In this document: positions 8,795 to 17,777 of the stretch, in pieces | Layout of the letters: each line of letters begins with the position of its first letter | Position numbering within the stretch: the first letter of the stretch is position 1 | Assembly: GCA_035554115.1 (NCBI GenBank) | Contig: DATMIW010000012.1 | Span: 1 to 64,000, forward strand | DNA length: 64,000 nucleotides | From: CAXTSE01 sp035554115 | GTDB lineage: Bacteria; Actinomycetota; Actinomycetes; Actinomycetales; Microbacteriaceae | Direction of reading: 5' to 3' | The notes under the pieces: generated by a model | Seen by the model: only the letters and a program-made list of their open reading frames with translations | The model's database searches: none | Told to the model about the DNA's origin: nothing | Program-made: the position numbers and the translations under genes

Positions 8795-9567
8795 GAGATC
8801 TCCTTCGTGAAGAAACGGATAAGTCGATCGGCGACCGCAGCCGGCTGTTCGGCGGGAGCAAGGTGGCTCGCGTCGTGGATCACATCTACATAGCCCCGCT
8901 GCACCCCGGTGGCGATCTCTGTGGCGGCGGGCTCGGACACCACGGGGTCGTGCTCGCCCCACACCGCGAGGACGGGGATCGTGATCTCTGCAAGTCGATC
9001 CCGCACGTCATAGGCGGCGAGCGCCTCACAGCACAGCGCATAGCTCTCGTCGTCGGCATCCCGCAGGGTGTGCAGGAGGCGCCCGGTGATCTCGGGCGAG
9101 CGCACCATCGACTCCGGCGCGAACCAGCGCTGCGCCGACGGAACGACGAGGGATGCGGTGCCTAATACCCGTGTGGATTCCGCGCGCTCCAGCCATTTCT
9201 CGGGGCCGCCGAGGAAGGCGCCCGAACAGAGGATTGCGGCAGCGCGTACCCGCTCCGGATGCCGCAGCGCCAGCTCCAGTCCGACGGCACCGCCCAGCGA
9301 GACCCCCGCATACAGGGCTTGAGGCTCGTTGAGCTCGTCCAGGACACCGACCACGGCGTCGGCAAGGTCGGCAACGGTGAAGGACTCCCGCGCGTGCGGA
9401 GCAGCGCCGTGGCCCGGGAGATCCCAGCTGACGACACGAAAGCTCTCGCGCAACAGCGCGGCCGCAGACTCCCAGATCAACGTCGACGTTCCCAGCGAGG
9501 GACCGAGCACGAGAAGAGGCGCGTTCTCCGGGCCTCGCGGCTCTGTCGCGGCTATGCGCACGGTCAT
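8791..9567 (-). CDS. pcaD: 3-oxoadipate enol-lactonase
   Basis: Alpha/beta-hydrolase that opens the enol-lactone to 3-oxoadipate. 258 residues. The nucleophile elbow GVSLGG places Ser90; WGEHDPVV near residue 210 supplies the Asp and DASHLAPAEQP near 235 the His. Coupled by 4-bp overlaps to pcaB and pcaC, which fixes its role within the pathway. Confidence 0.93.
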   Translation of the reverse strand: MTVRIAATEPRGPENAPLLVLGPSLGTSTLIWESAAALLRESFRVVSWDLPGHGAAPHARESFTVADLADAVVGVLDELNEPQALYAGVSLGGAVGLELALRHPERVRAAAILCSGAFLGGPEKWLERAESTRVLGTASLVVPSAQRWFAPESMVRSPEITGRLLHTLRDADDESYALCCEALAAYDVRDRLAEITIPVLAVWGEHDPVVSEPAATEIATGVQRGYVDVIHDASHLAPAEQPAAVADRLIRFFTKEIS

Positions 9568-10874
9568 CGGCTCGCCTCCCCGGCGATGTCGAGAGCAGCC
9601 ACCGCGGCGAGGGCCTGATCAACGAGCTGCTCAGCCAAGCCGAGATAGCCGGCAGGGTCGAGCAGGGCGGGGTCGACATCCGGAACACGGCCGGACTGGG
9701 CGGCGGCGATCAGTTCGGCCGCGGCGTCCGAGCCGGCCACAAGCGAGACCCGTTCGGAGAGGATGGCGGGGCCGGCATCCGCAAGCGTGTGCGCCATGCG
9801 GTCGGAATCCACCTGCAGGCCGACAACCAGGGCGACCACGCGATCCCCTGCTCCGAGTGCAAGCCGCAACAGTTCGCGCAGAGCCGGCCATTCGGCATGC
9901 CAGGCGCCATCGGGGCGTTGATCGACGGCCAGGGCAGCGCTGCGATGCAGTTCGGCCGCGAGCCCCGGCGCGCGCTGGCCGAGAGAGCGCAGCAGAATGC
10001 TCGCCACCGGGTTCTGCTTCTGGGGCATCGTCGACGACCCGCCGCCGGTCCCCTCGGCCACTTCTGCGATCTCAGGGCGGGCGAGAACCGCGACCTGGCT
10101 GCCGATGAACGCCGCCGCATCGACGGCCTCGACCAGGGCGTTTCCGAGTCGCGTAACCGGCGTGCGGCGCACATGCCATGTGGGCACGGCCGCGAGCCCC
10201 AGCTCCTCGGCCAGCAGCTGCGGGAGACGTGCTGCCGCGTCCGACCCGCCCAATGCGACGAACGACGCCAGAGTGCCGGATGCTCCGCCCAGCTGAACGG
10301 GCAGCTCTCCGCGAACGCGGTCCAGGGCAACCACCGCGTCGGCGAGGGCCAGCGCCCACTGCGCGGCCACGGCTCCGAAGGTCGTCGGAGTCGCGTGCTG
10401 GGTGAGCGTGCGGCCCACCATGACAGTTCCGCGGTGCCGATCCGCCATCTCTCCCACGCGCGCCGCGGCCTTCGCGAGATCGCGGCGAATCTGATCGACT
10501 GCGTCCGCGGCGACCAGCATGAGCGCCGTGTCGAGCACGTCTTGGCTGGTCGGCCCGCGGTGCACACACTGGGCGGCGTCCGGAGAATGCCGGGCGACCT
10601 CGGCGCGTAGCAGAGGCACCAACGGGATCACGGGGTTGCCGCCTACGCTGGCCTGCGACGCGAGGGTGGATGCCTCGATGCCTAGGCCGTTCAGGGATGC
10701 GGCCACGGCATCCGCCGCGTCTGTCGGCACAATTCCCGCGCGCGCCGCAGCCGCGACGAGCGCGACCTCGACCCGCACGAGCGCCGCGACGATCGCGCTG
10801 TCAGCGACGAGCAGGTCTGCCCCCACGGTTCCCGGGGAGAGAAGACCCGTGTCGAAGACGTTAGGAGAAGACAA
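9564..10874 (-). CDS. pcaB: 3-carboxy-cis,cis-muconate cycloisomerase
   Basis: Turns 3-carboxymuconate into 4-carboxymuconolactone. 436 residues, fumarase/aspartase superfamily, with the signature GGGSSTMPQKQNP (near residue 275) and the upstream HRGPTSQDVLDTA. Its first 14 bp overlap the end of pcaG; this is longer than the 4-bp overlaps elsewhere in the operon, but no better start is visible. The C-terminus overlaps pcaD by ATGA. Confidence 0.93.
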   Translation of the reverse strand: MSSPNVFDTGLLSPGTVGADLLVADSAIVAALVRVEVALVAAAARAGIVPTDAADAVAASLNGLGIEASTLASQASVGGNPVIPLVPLLRAEVARHSPDAAQCVHRGPTSQDVLDTALMLVAADAVDQIRRDLAKAAARVGEMADRHRGTVMVGRTLTQHATPTTFGAVAAQWALALADAVVALDRVRGELPVQLGGASGTLASFVALGGSDAAARLPQLLAEELGLAAVPTWHVRRTPVTRLGNALVEAVDAAAFIGSQVAVLARPEIAEVAEGTGGGSSTMPQKQNPVASILLRSLGQRAPGLAAELHRSAALAVDQRPDGAWHAEWPALRELLRLALGAGDRVVALVVGLQVDSDRMAHTLADAGPAILSERVSLVAGSDAAAELIAAAQSGRVPDVDPALLDPAGYLGLAEQLVDQALAAVAALDIAGEASR

Positions 10875-11418
10875 GGAATACCGTTTCGCTCTCGCCTTGC
10901 AGATGGATGTCGTGCATCAGCCGCCCTTCCTCGACGCGTCGCGCAATAAGCGTGGCACGACGCTCGGGATCAAGCGACGACAGCAGCGGGTCGCCTTGCA
11001 ATGCGGCCTCGTCATCGGGGAAGTAGATGCGGGTGTGCAGGCGATCGAGAAGGCCGCGCGCGAAGACCACGGCAGAAAGGAAGGGGGCCGCATTCGATCC
11101 GGGTTCTGCACCGGGGGCGAGGGTCCAGAACCGGAACGAGCCGTCGGGCTCGGTCGCCGCACGTCCGAATCCCGTGAAGGTGGCACCGTCGCGATTGATC
11201 GAACCCGGTTCGGCGGGAACGCTGCCATCTGTGCGCGGCTGCCAGATCTCGATCAGCGCATCCGGGATCGGATCGCCCGCACCGTCGTAGATGACGCCGG
11301 AAATCAGCTGGGCCCCCGGCGAATACGGGGAGACGAGCTCGGTGCCACCGGCGTAGGGCAGACCGAAGGCGAAGAACGGACCGACGGTTTGTCCACCGGT
11401 CGGAGCGAGAGGTGCCAT
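10861..11418 (-). CDS. pcaG: protocatechuate 3,4-dioxygenase alpha subunit
   Basis: Alpha chain of the intradiol ring-cleaving dioxygenase. 185 residues, starting MAPLAPTGGQTVGPFFAFGL; TVGPFF is the family's N-terminal signature. PDGSFRFWTLAPG and FLSAVVFARGLLDRLHTRIYFPD follow. As expected for the alpha chain, the iron-ligand tyrosines and HIH are absent. The ATG shares one base with the pcaH stop (TGATG). Confidence 0.94.
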   Translation of the reverse strand: MAPLAPTGGQTVGPFFAFGLPYAGGTELVSPYSPGAQLISGVIYDGAGDPIPDALIEIWQPRTDGSVPAEPGSINRDGATFTGFGRAATEPDGSFRFWTLAPGAEPGSNAAPFLSAVVFARGLLDRLHTRIYFPDDEAALQGDPLLSSLDPERRATLIARRVEEGRLMHDIHLQGESETVFLVFS

Positions 11419-12212
11419 CAGGATTCGTCCCCTTCTGCTTCGAGCCAGGTTGCGCCGGATCCGGTCAACACAATGTCCCAGCGATAGCCGAGCGCCCATT
11501 CAGGTGACGTCAGATCGTGATCGAATGCGGCGACGAGGCGGTCGCGGCCCGCCTGGGTCGGGATCGAGTTGTAGATCGGGTCGAGAGCGAAAAGCGGATC
11601 GCCGGGAAAGTACATCTGGGTCACCAAGCGCTCGGTGAAGGCGTTCCCGAAAACCGAAAAGTGGATGTGCGCCGGCCGCCATGCATTGGCGTGATTCCGC
11701 CAGGGGTAGGCACCCGGCTTGATCGTCAGGAAGCGGTAAACGCCGTTGTCATCGGTGAGGCACCGGCCTGCTCCTGTGAAGTTCGGGTCGAGCGGAGCGG
11801 GGTGCTGGTCGCGCTGGTGAATGTATCGCCCCGAGGCATTGGCCTGCCAGATCTCAACCAGCTGACGGCGCACAGGACGCCCCTCGCCGTCGAGCACCCG
11901 ACCGGTTATGACCATGCGCTCGCCGAGCGGCTCGCCGTTGTGCTGGATCGTCAGATCCGCCTCCAGCTCACCCACATCGCGGTGCCCGAAGGCCGGCGAG
12001 GTGCGCTCGATGACCTCGGGGTCGACCAGCTGCGGGTTCTTCGTGGGGTGGCGCAAGATGCTCGAACGATACGGCCGCCAGTCGAGCTGGGGGCCGGGAA
12101 TGTTCGGTGAGCCCGCGGCTTCGAAGCGCGCGTGACCCTCGCGGATCTCGTCGCTGATGAGCGACTGAGGGTCTAACTGGGGTTCTGGGGTGGGGATCGT
12201 CAGCGATGCCAT
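11418..12212 (-). CDS. pcaH: protocatechuate 3,4-dioxygenase beta subunit
   Basis: Iron-bearing beta chain; cleaves protocatechuate to 3-carboxy-cis,cis-muconate with O2. 264 residues. The non-haem Fe(III) ligands are visible: Tyr in SGRYIHQRD, Tyr in KPGAYPWRNH and both His of RPAHIHFSV. The N-terminal ROL/PcaH domain with PYRSSILRHPTK is present. ATG at 12212 is the first start after the IclR gene; 49 bp separate them, containing a palindrome that is the likely operator. First structural gene of the operon. Confidence 0.95.
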   Translation of the reverse strand: MASLTIPTPEPQLDPQSLISDEIREGHARFEAAGSPNIPGPQLDWRPYRSSILRHPTKNPQLVDPEVIERTSPAFGHRDVGELEADLTIQHNGEPLGERMVITGRVLDGEGRPVRRQLVEIWQANASGRYIHQRDQHPAPLDPNFTGAGRCLTDDNGVYRFLTIKPGAYPWRNHANAWRPAHIHFSVFGNAFTERLVTQMYFPGDPLFALDPIYNSIPTQAGRDRLVAAFDHDLTSPEWALGYRWDIVLTGSGATWLEAEGDES

Positions 12213-12254
12213 GCAGTCATCTTGAGCCCCGGAGCATTGTCTGCGGTGGATTTG

Positions 12255-12271
12255 ATCCCACTCAGTGGGAT
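12255..12271. promoter_or_regulatory. palindromic operator overlapping the IclR stop, upstream of pcaH
   Basis: ATCCCACTCAGTGGGAT is a perfect inverted repeat of two 8-nt arms around one base. It covers the last codon and stop of the IclR gene and lies 43 bp upstream of the pcaH ATG. A GACAAT hexamer on the minus strand, about 20 bp downstream, could be a -10, with no good -35, as expected for an activated promoter. Binding by the neighbouring IclR protein is inferred. Confidence 0.6.
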
Positions 12272-13008
12272 TCGAGGTCGCGACCAATCGCCTGCGCCGC
12301 CGCCATTACGAGCCGGGACAGCCGATTCTCTGTCGCTCGCGCGGTGTGAACCACAACACCGACCGCTGCGGGAGGGATCCCTGCTGTCGCGGGGAGAGCA
12401 GATGCGATCGACACGTTCCCAAGCGACATCTCCTGCCGGGTGACGGCCCAGCCGCGCCCTCGTGTCTCCTCGATTTCGGCGCGTAAATGCCGCTCGTCGA
12501 CAATCGTGTGGGCGGTCATCCGTTCGCGTGGATGCCGGAAATAGCGCACGAGCCACTCCTCGCTTTGACCGGCGAGCAGCGCTTTCCCCACACCGGTGGC
12601 ATGCAGGGGCAGACGGCCCCCCATCCGGCTCAGTGTCGGAATAGAGCTGGTACCCGTGACGCGACCCACATAGAGCGCTTCGGTGCCGGCCAGCACCGCG
12701 AGGTGCACATTCTCACCGGTCTGCTCATACAGCGTCGACAGATGGGGCAGAGCCGCTTCGCGGAGCCACAGGCTTACCGGTGCGAGTTCGCCGACCTCCC
12801 ACATCTGGGTACCGATCGCATAGCCGCCGGGGGTGTGATCCAAGAGTCCCTCGGCGGCCATCGCGCGGGCGATACGGTGAAGGGACGACGCGGGAAGGCC
12901 GGTGCGAACGCCCAGTTCGCCAAGATCGAGTACGGGATTGTCTTCGTCGAACGCGCGAAGAATCAGCGCGGCTCGACCGAGCATCGAACGAGACTCGTCC
13001 TCTGCCAT
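12262..13008 (-). CDS. IclR-family regulator of the pca operon
   Basis: 248 residues from the ATG at 13008, which has AAAGGGGG about 6 nt upstream. Winged helix-turn-helix at residues about 25-60 (LGELGVRTGLPASSLHRIAR), then the IclR effector domain with GTEALYVGRVTGTS and GRLPLHATGVGKALLAG. IclR proteins such as PcaR/PcaU control protocatechuate genes and respond to pathway intermediates. Here the gene is directly upstream of pcaH on the same strand, so it is probably part of, or reads into, the operon it controls. Confidence 0.88.
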   Translation of the reverse strand: MAEDESRSMLGRAALILRAFDEDNPVLDLGELGVRTGLPASSLHRIARAMAAEGLLDHTPGGYAIGTQMWEVGELAPVSLWLREAALPHLSTLYEQTGENVHLAVLAGTEALYVGRVTGTSSIPTLSRMGGRLPLHATGVGKALLAGQSEEWLVRYFRHPRERMTAHTIVDERHLRAEIEETRGRGWAVTRQEMSLGNVSIASALPATAGIPPAAVGVVVHTARATENRLSRLVMAAAQAIGRDLESH

Positions 13009-13043
13009 GTCGCGCCCCCTTTGCCACCGGGCTTCGGGTGAAG

Positions 13044-13115
13044 CTCCGCCGCCAGGATTCGAACCTAGACCTAACAGCTCCAAAGGCTGTCGTGCTGCCG
13101 TTACACCACAGCGGA
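13044..13115 (-). tRNA. tRNA-Gln (anticodon UUG)
   Basis: 72 nt that fold as a cloverleaf. The 7-bp acceptor stem pairs TCCGCTG with CGGCGGA (one G-T wobble) with G as discriminator. The anticodon loop CTTTGGA sits on a 5-bp stem ACAGC/GCTGT and reads TTG. The T-loop TTCGAAT is on the stem CTAGG/CCTGG, which has one mismatch. No CCA is encoded. It lies 35 bp upstream of the IclR start on the same strand. Confidence 0.95.
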
Positions 13116-13187
13116 TCGCGCGACCGAAGTCGGCGCCCTCCAAGTCTGCCAGAGCGCCACGACTGTGCGCGCACGCGATAATGGGGG

Positions 13188-13706
13188 ATGCCCGCATCCG
13201 ATGAGGTCGACAACATCGTCACCGATTGGACCCGCGAGCGACCCGATCTCGATTTCTCCCCCCTGCAGGTGCTCTCGCGCGTCGCACGCTTGACCAAACA
13301 CCTGGATCGCGCGCGACGGCACGCTTTCGCCGCATCCGGTCTCGAACCGTGGGAGTTCGACGTGCTCGCCGCCCTCCGGCGCGCCGGGGCGCCCTACCGC
13401 CTCAGCCCGAAGGTGCTGCTGCAGCAGACCCTGGTCAGCTCGGGCACAATGACCAATCGCATCGACCGCTTGGTCGAAAACCGTCTCGTCGAGCGGCGCA
13501 CCGATCCGCATGATGGTCGAGGCGTGCTCGTCGTGATGACGCAGCGCGGCCGCGAGGCCGTCGACGATGCGATCAGCGAACTGGTTGCCGCCGAGAGCGA
13601 GCTGTTGGGGACGCTGTCCAAGGCCGATCAGGAACGGCTGAGCGGCCTTCTGCGCAAGCTGAGCCTCGACTTCGACGCGCCGTCAGCCGCCCCCGACGAC
13701 GAATAG
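13188..13706 (+). CDS. MarR-family transcriptional regulator
   Basis: 172 residues. The winged-helix MarR fold is clear: RARRHAFAASGLEPWEFDVLAALRR, recognition helix SGTMTNRIDRLVENRLVERR (about residues 84-103) and the wing DPHDGRGVLVVMTQRG. It diverges from tRNA-Gln, so any control of the pca genes would be at a distance. The next gene (DUF2207) starts 48 bp downstream on the same strand, but a functional link is not evident. Ligand unknown. Confidence 0.88.
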   Translation: MPASDEVDNIVTDWTRERPDLDFSPLQVLSRVARLTKHLDRARRHAFAASGLEPWEFDVLAALRRAGAPYRLSPKVLLQQTLVSSGTMTNRIDRLVENRLVERRTDPHDGRGVLVVMTQRGREAVDDAISELVAAESELLGTLSKADQERLSGLLRKLSLDFDAPSAAPDDE

Positions 13707-13754
13707 CGGCGGCACGTCGACCGGACGTCGGAGCCGTCCACTACGCTCGGCGCC

Positions 13755-15701
13755 ATGCGCATGCGAAACCGGATACTGGCGACTCTCGGCATGTCGGCGA
13801 TCGCGCTGGCGGTCGTCGCCGCGCCCGCATCTGCTGCGTCTGCATCCGTACATCAGGCATCCTGGGCCCAGACGTCCTCAGCTCAGACATCCTCAGCTCC
13901 GGCCGCCGGACTACCCAGCCGCGCAGACGACACCTCTGCGTTCACCTTCGACTCTTTCCACTCCGACTTCGTGCTGAGCCGCGACGATGAGGGCCGCTCC
14001 CTGCTGCACACCACCGAGACCCTCGTCGCCCGATTCCCCGCGAATCAGAATCGCGGAATCGTCCGAGACATCCCGACCGAATACCGCGGCCACCTCACAC
14101 AGCTGCACATTGTGGCGGTCACCGACGAGAACGGTCGCGATCGCGACTACGAAACCTCCTTCGTCTCGGACGGACAGGGCAGCTACCTCGAATTGCGCAT
14201 AGGAGTGCCAGAAGGCCAGTACGCCCCGGAAGGCGCCAACAGCTACGTAATCGAGTACACCCAGAAAGACGTGACCCTCGACCCCGATGACAGCTCGGCC
14301 GACGAGTTCTTTTGGGATGTCAACGGCACCGGATGGGCGCAGCCCTTTGGCGAGGTATCGGCCACGATCACCCTCGACCCCAGCCTCGTCGACGAGCTCA
14401 ACGGGGATGCGGCGTGCTACTTCGGCGTGCAGGGCTCGACCACGCAGTGCGAGATCACAAAATCGCCCGACGGAGTCTTTTCCGCCTCCACCGCGAATCT
14501 CGGCCCCTACAGCAACATGTCTGTTGCGCTCGGCTTCGCCCCCGGCGCTTTCGCACCGGCGCGATTCGACATTCTTGCCTATGTGCCCCTGATTACCTTT
14601 ATCGGCGCGGGCCTCACCCTTCTCGCCCTTCTGGCGGCCATCATCGTGCGGGTCACTGTCCTGCGTAACGCTGCGGGCCGAGGTATCGTCGTTGCGCAAT
14701 ATGAGCCTGCTGCCGACGTTGGCATGTTCCTGGCGGCCAACCTGGTCAAGACCACGAAGCGCGGAATGGGATCGGCGATCGTCGACCTCGCCGTGCGGCG
14801 CAATATCCGCATCGTGGAGCGGCCCGCAACTGGGTTCTTGGCGAGCGGCAGCACATTCGGCGTGCAGTATGTCTCCGATGCGGGCCTCACCGCAGCAGAC
14901 CACAAGGTGATGAGTGCCCTCTTCGCCTCCGGCGGGCTGACCGCGCTCGATGCCGATGGGGATCCGACCACCACAGGCGGCACGGTCAAATGGCTGAGCA
15001 AGAGCGACACGACACTCGGACGCAAGGTGATTGCCCTCACCAAGGGCGCCGCGAGCGAGTCGCTCAGCCGCGGACTCCGGCGCAAGCCGCCCGCCCTCCC
15101 CATCGTGCTGGTCGGACTGGCCGCGCTCCTGGGGTTCCTCTTGCTGCTTGGGGGCGGAATCGCCGGGGAATCCGAGCTGGGCCTCATCATCGGGATCTTC
15201 GGGTCGATTGTGTCCGCCTTCATCGGGGTTGCGACAATCGGCCTCGTCGCGGGCCGGCGACCGCTGACGCGGGCGGGAGCAGAGGCTGTGGAACATCTCG
15301 AGGGGCTGCGCGAATACATTCGTCTCGCCGAGGCCGACCGCCTGCGGATGCTGCAGAGCGTGACGGGTGCAGAGCGCACCTCGGCCGACACGGCCGCAGG
15401 TGACGGAGCCTCGATCGTCAAAATCTACGAGCGCTTGCTGCCCTATGCGGTGCTGTTCGGGCTTGAGAAGGAATGGGCTCAGGAGCTCGCCAAGTTCTAC
15501 GACGCGAACCCACCTGACTGGTATGACGGCGGATCGTTCGCGACCTTCCAGGTGGCTGCCTTCGCCGCCAGCGTCAGCAGCTTCAGTTCGACGGTGTCGT
15601 CGTCCTATTCCGGATCGTCGAGTTCATCGTCAAGTGGCGGATCGTCAGGGGGCGGTTCGTCGGGTGGCGGTGGTGGAGGCGGCGGGGGCGGCGGCTTCTA
15701 G
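13755..15701 (+). CDS. DUF2207-family membrane protein with glycine-rich tail
   Basis: 648 residues. A signal peptide (1-27) is followed by a Ser/Ala/Gln spacer and the extracellular DUF2207 beta domain with NRGIVRDIPTEY (about 100-111). Then come a membrane helix at about 273-295, a cytosolic segment, two more helices at about 446-497, and a cytosolic helical region. The C-terminus is low complexity: Ser-rich from about 610, then Gly-rich, ending in eleven Gly and a Phe. This plan is shared across bacterial DUF2207 proteins; their function is unknown. The Gly-rich end may be exposed or may contact a partner. Converges on the ABC-F gene. Confidence 0.85.
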   Translation: MRMRNRILATLGMSAIALAVVAAPASAASASVHQASWAQTSSAQTSSAPAAGLPSRADDTSAFTFDSFHSDFVLSRDDEGRSLLHTTETLVARFPANQNRGIVRDIPTEYRGHLTQLHIVAVTDENGRDRDYETSFVSDGQGSYLELRIGVPEGQYAPEGANSYVIEYTQKDVTLDPDDSSADEFFWDVNGTGWAQPFGEVSATITLDPSLVDELNGDAACYFGVQGSTTQCEITKSPDGVFSASTANLGPYSNMSVALGFAPGAFAPARFDILAYVPLITFIGAGLTLLALLAAIIVRVTVLRNAAGRGIVVAQYEPAADVGMFLAANLVKTTKRGMGSAIVDLAVRRNIRIVERPATGFLASGSTFGVQYVSDAGLTAADHKVMSALFASGGLTALDADGDPTTTGGTVKWLSKSDTTLGRKVIALTKGAASESLSRGLRRKPPALPIVLVGLAALLGFLLLLGGGIAGESELGLIIGIFGSIVSAFIGVATIGLVAGRRPLTRAGAEAVEHLEGLREYIRLAEADRLRMLQSVTGAERTSADTAAGDGASIVKIYERLLPYAVLFGLEKEWAQELAKFYDANPPDWYDGGSFATFQVAAFAASVSSFSSTVSSSYSGSSSSSSSGGSSGGGSSGGGGGGGGGGGF

Positions 15702-15724
15702 CCGGTCTGGCCGCACGTCCACCG

Positions 15725-17680
15725 TTAGTGCTCGAGTAGCTCGCTGAGTTCTAGCCACCGCAACTCAAGGGCGACAGCCTCGGATTCCAGCTCGTGGAGC
15801 TTCGACTGCAGAGCACCCAGACCGTCGTAGTCGCTGGGATCGTGAGCGGCGAACTGGCTATGCAGCTCAGCCACCAATCCGCCGATTTTCGCCAGCCGGC
15901 GATCTGCCGCCGCCAGCTCCTTTTCTGCATTCCGCCGCTCGGCCCCACCCAACTTCGGCTTGCCCGTGCCTCCGGCATCCCCTGCTCCGCCCGCTCCAGT
16001 CGCATCGCGAGAGGCGGCATTCTGTCGGGGGCCGGCCCCCGCATCCGAGGGATTGCCGCCCTTCGCAGACACCGGCTGAGCCGCGCGCAGGGCCAGATAC
16101 TCGTCGACTCCGCCGGGAAGGTGACGCAGATGGCCATCGAGTAGCGCGTACTGCTGGTCGGTGACGCGCTCGATCAGATACCGGTCGTGGCTCACCACGA
16201 GCAAGGTCCCCGGCCACGAGTCGAGCAGGTCTTCCATGGCGGCGAGCATGTCGGTGTCGAGGTCGTTCGTGGGCTCATCGAGGATCAGCACATTCGGCTC
16301 CTCGAGCAGAATCAGCAGCAGCTGAAGCCGCCGCTTCTGCCCACCCGACAGGTCTTTCACGGGGGTGGACAGCTGGGCTGTGGTGAAGCCGAGTCGCTCC
16401 AGAAGTTGGCCCGGCGTCATCTCGACGCCCCCCGAGGTGTACGAGGCACGCTGTCGTTCGACGACGGCGCTCACGCGATCGTTGGCAATGTCATCGAGCT
16501 CGGCAAGACGCTGATCGAGAATCGCGATCTGCACGGTTTTGCCGCGCTTCACGCGCCCCGTGGTCGCTTGCACGCTGCCCGCGATGAGGCCGAGCAGGGT
16601 CGACTTGCCGGCGCCGTTGACGCCCAGAATGCCGGTGCGCTCCCCCGGTGCGATGCGCCATTCGATATCGCGCAGCACCTCGACGCGATCCGCTGCTGTG
16701 GCGCCGCCTGTCGCAGCGCCGTCTGTCGCAGCGCCCTCTGTCGTAACGCCCTCCGTCGCAGCACCACCCGTAGCCGCATCGCCCGGCGCCGGGAACGACA
16801 CCGACACGTCGAGCAGGTCGACAACGTCCTTACCCAGGCGCGACATGGCCATCCGCGCGAGCGAAACCGTGTCGCGCGCCGGCGGTTCGTTCTCGATCAG
16901 GGCGGCGGCAGCATCCATCCGGAATTTGGGCTTCGTCGAACGCGCAGGGGCACCACGGCGCAACCAGGCGAGCTCCTTGCGCATGAGGTTCTGCCGCTTC
17001 GATTCGCTCGCAGCCGCCATCCGGTCGCGCTCGACGCGCTGCAAAACGTAGGCCGCGTATCCGCCTTCAAAGGGCTCGAGGATTCCGTCGTGCACCTCCC
17101 AGGTGTCGAGCGACACCGCGTCGAGGAACCAGCGATCGTGGGTCACCACCACGAGGCCGCCCTGGTTGGCGGGCCACCGGCGGATGAGGTGCTGGGCGAG
17201 CCAGGCGACCCCTTCGACATCGAGGTGGTTGGTCGGCTCGTCGAGAAAGACAATGTCCCAGTCGTGGCTGAGCAGGGCGGCAAGCGCCACCCGGCGACGC
17301 TGGCCACCGCTGAGGTCGCCGATACGCGCATGCCACGGGATGTCGCCGACAAGCCCCGACAGCACGTCCCGAATGCGCGGATCGCCCGCCCACTCGTATT
17401 CGGGGCGGTCGTCGACGATGGCAGCGGACACGGTCTGGTCGTCGGGAAGCTGGTCGGCCTGATCGAGCATTCCGATCGTGACACCTCCGCGGCGCGTGAC
17501 CCGCCCGCTGTCGGGTTGCATGCGCCCGGCGAGCAGGCGCAGCAGGGTCGACTTGCCGTCGCCGTTGCGGCCGACAACGCCGATCCGATCGCCTTCGTCG
17601 ACGCCGATCGTCACCTTGTCGAACACGACTTTGGTGGGGAACTCGAGGGCGAGGTTTTCGGCCCCGAGCAGATGTGCCAT
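15725..17680 (-). CDS. ABC-F ATPase with repeat-bearing linker
   Basis: 651 residues, no membrane segments. Two ABC cassettes are present: Walker A GRNGDGKST (38-46) with signature LSGGQRRRV, and Walker A GVNGAGKST with LSGGQKRRL. Both are followed by DEPTNxLD, the ABC-F pattern. ABC-F proteins bind the ribosome; some protect it from antibiotics and others are general translation factors. The linker before the second cassette contains a run of Gly-Ala-Thr-Glu pentapeptides encoded by a 15-bp tandem repeat. The C-terminus ends in a charged coiled coil, like Uup/EttA-type proteins. Resistance cannot be assigned from sequence. Confidence 0.92.
   Translation of the reverse strand: MAHLLGAENLALEFPTKVVFDKVTIGVDEGDRIGVVGRNGDGKSTLLRLLAGRMQPDSGRVTRRGGVTIGMLDQADQLPDDQTVSAAIVDDRPEYEWAGDPRIRDVLSGLVGDIPWHARIGDLSGGQRRRVALAALLSHDWDIVFLDEPTNHLDVEGVAWLAQHLIRRWPANQGGLVVVTHDRWFLDAVSLDTWEVHDGILEPFEGGYAAYVLQRVERDRMAAASESKRQNLMRKELAWLRRGAPARSTKPKFRMDAAAALIENEPPARDTVSLARMAMSRLGKDVVDLLDVSVSFPAPGDAATGGAATEGVTTEGAATDGAATGGATAADRVEVLRDIEWRIAPGERTGILGVNGAGKSTLLGLIAGSVQATTGRVKRGKTVQIAILDQRLAELDDIANDRVSAVVERQRASYTSGGVEMTPGQLLERLGFTTAQLSTPVKDLSGGQKRRLQLLLILLEEPNVLILDEPTNDLDTDMLAAMEDLLDSWPGTLLVVSHDRYLIERVTDQQYALLDGHLRHLPGGVDEYLALRAAQPVSAKGGNPSDAGAGPRQNAASRDATGAGGAGDAGGTGKPKLGGAERRNAEKELAAADRRLAKIGGLVAELHSQFAAHDPSDYDGLGALQSKLHELESEAVALELRWLELSELLEH
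16701..16775. repeat. five-copy 15-bp tandem repeat inside the ABC-F gene
   Basis: Units of the type GCGCCNYCTGTCGCA recur at 16701, 16716, 16731, 16746 and, more diverged, 16761. Being a multiple of three, the repeat is in frame and encodes Ala/Thr-Gly/Glu/Asp pentapeptides in the linker between the ATPase domains, so copy number could change without breaking the protein. Confidence 0.8.
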
Positions 17681-17777
17681 GCCTCCAGGGTAGGCGGCTG
17701 CTAGGGGTGCTCGTGACGCTGGCAGCCGGAGCCGGGGGTGGCGTCAGGCGACGACTGGGGACTGGGGACTGCCGCCG

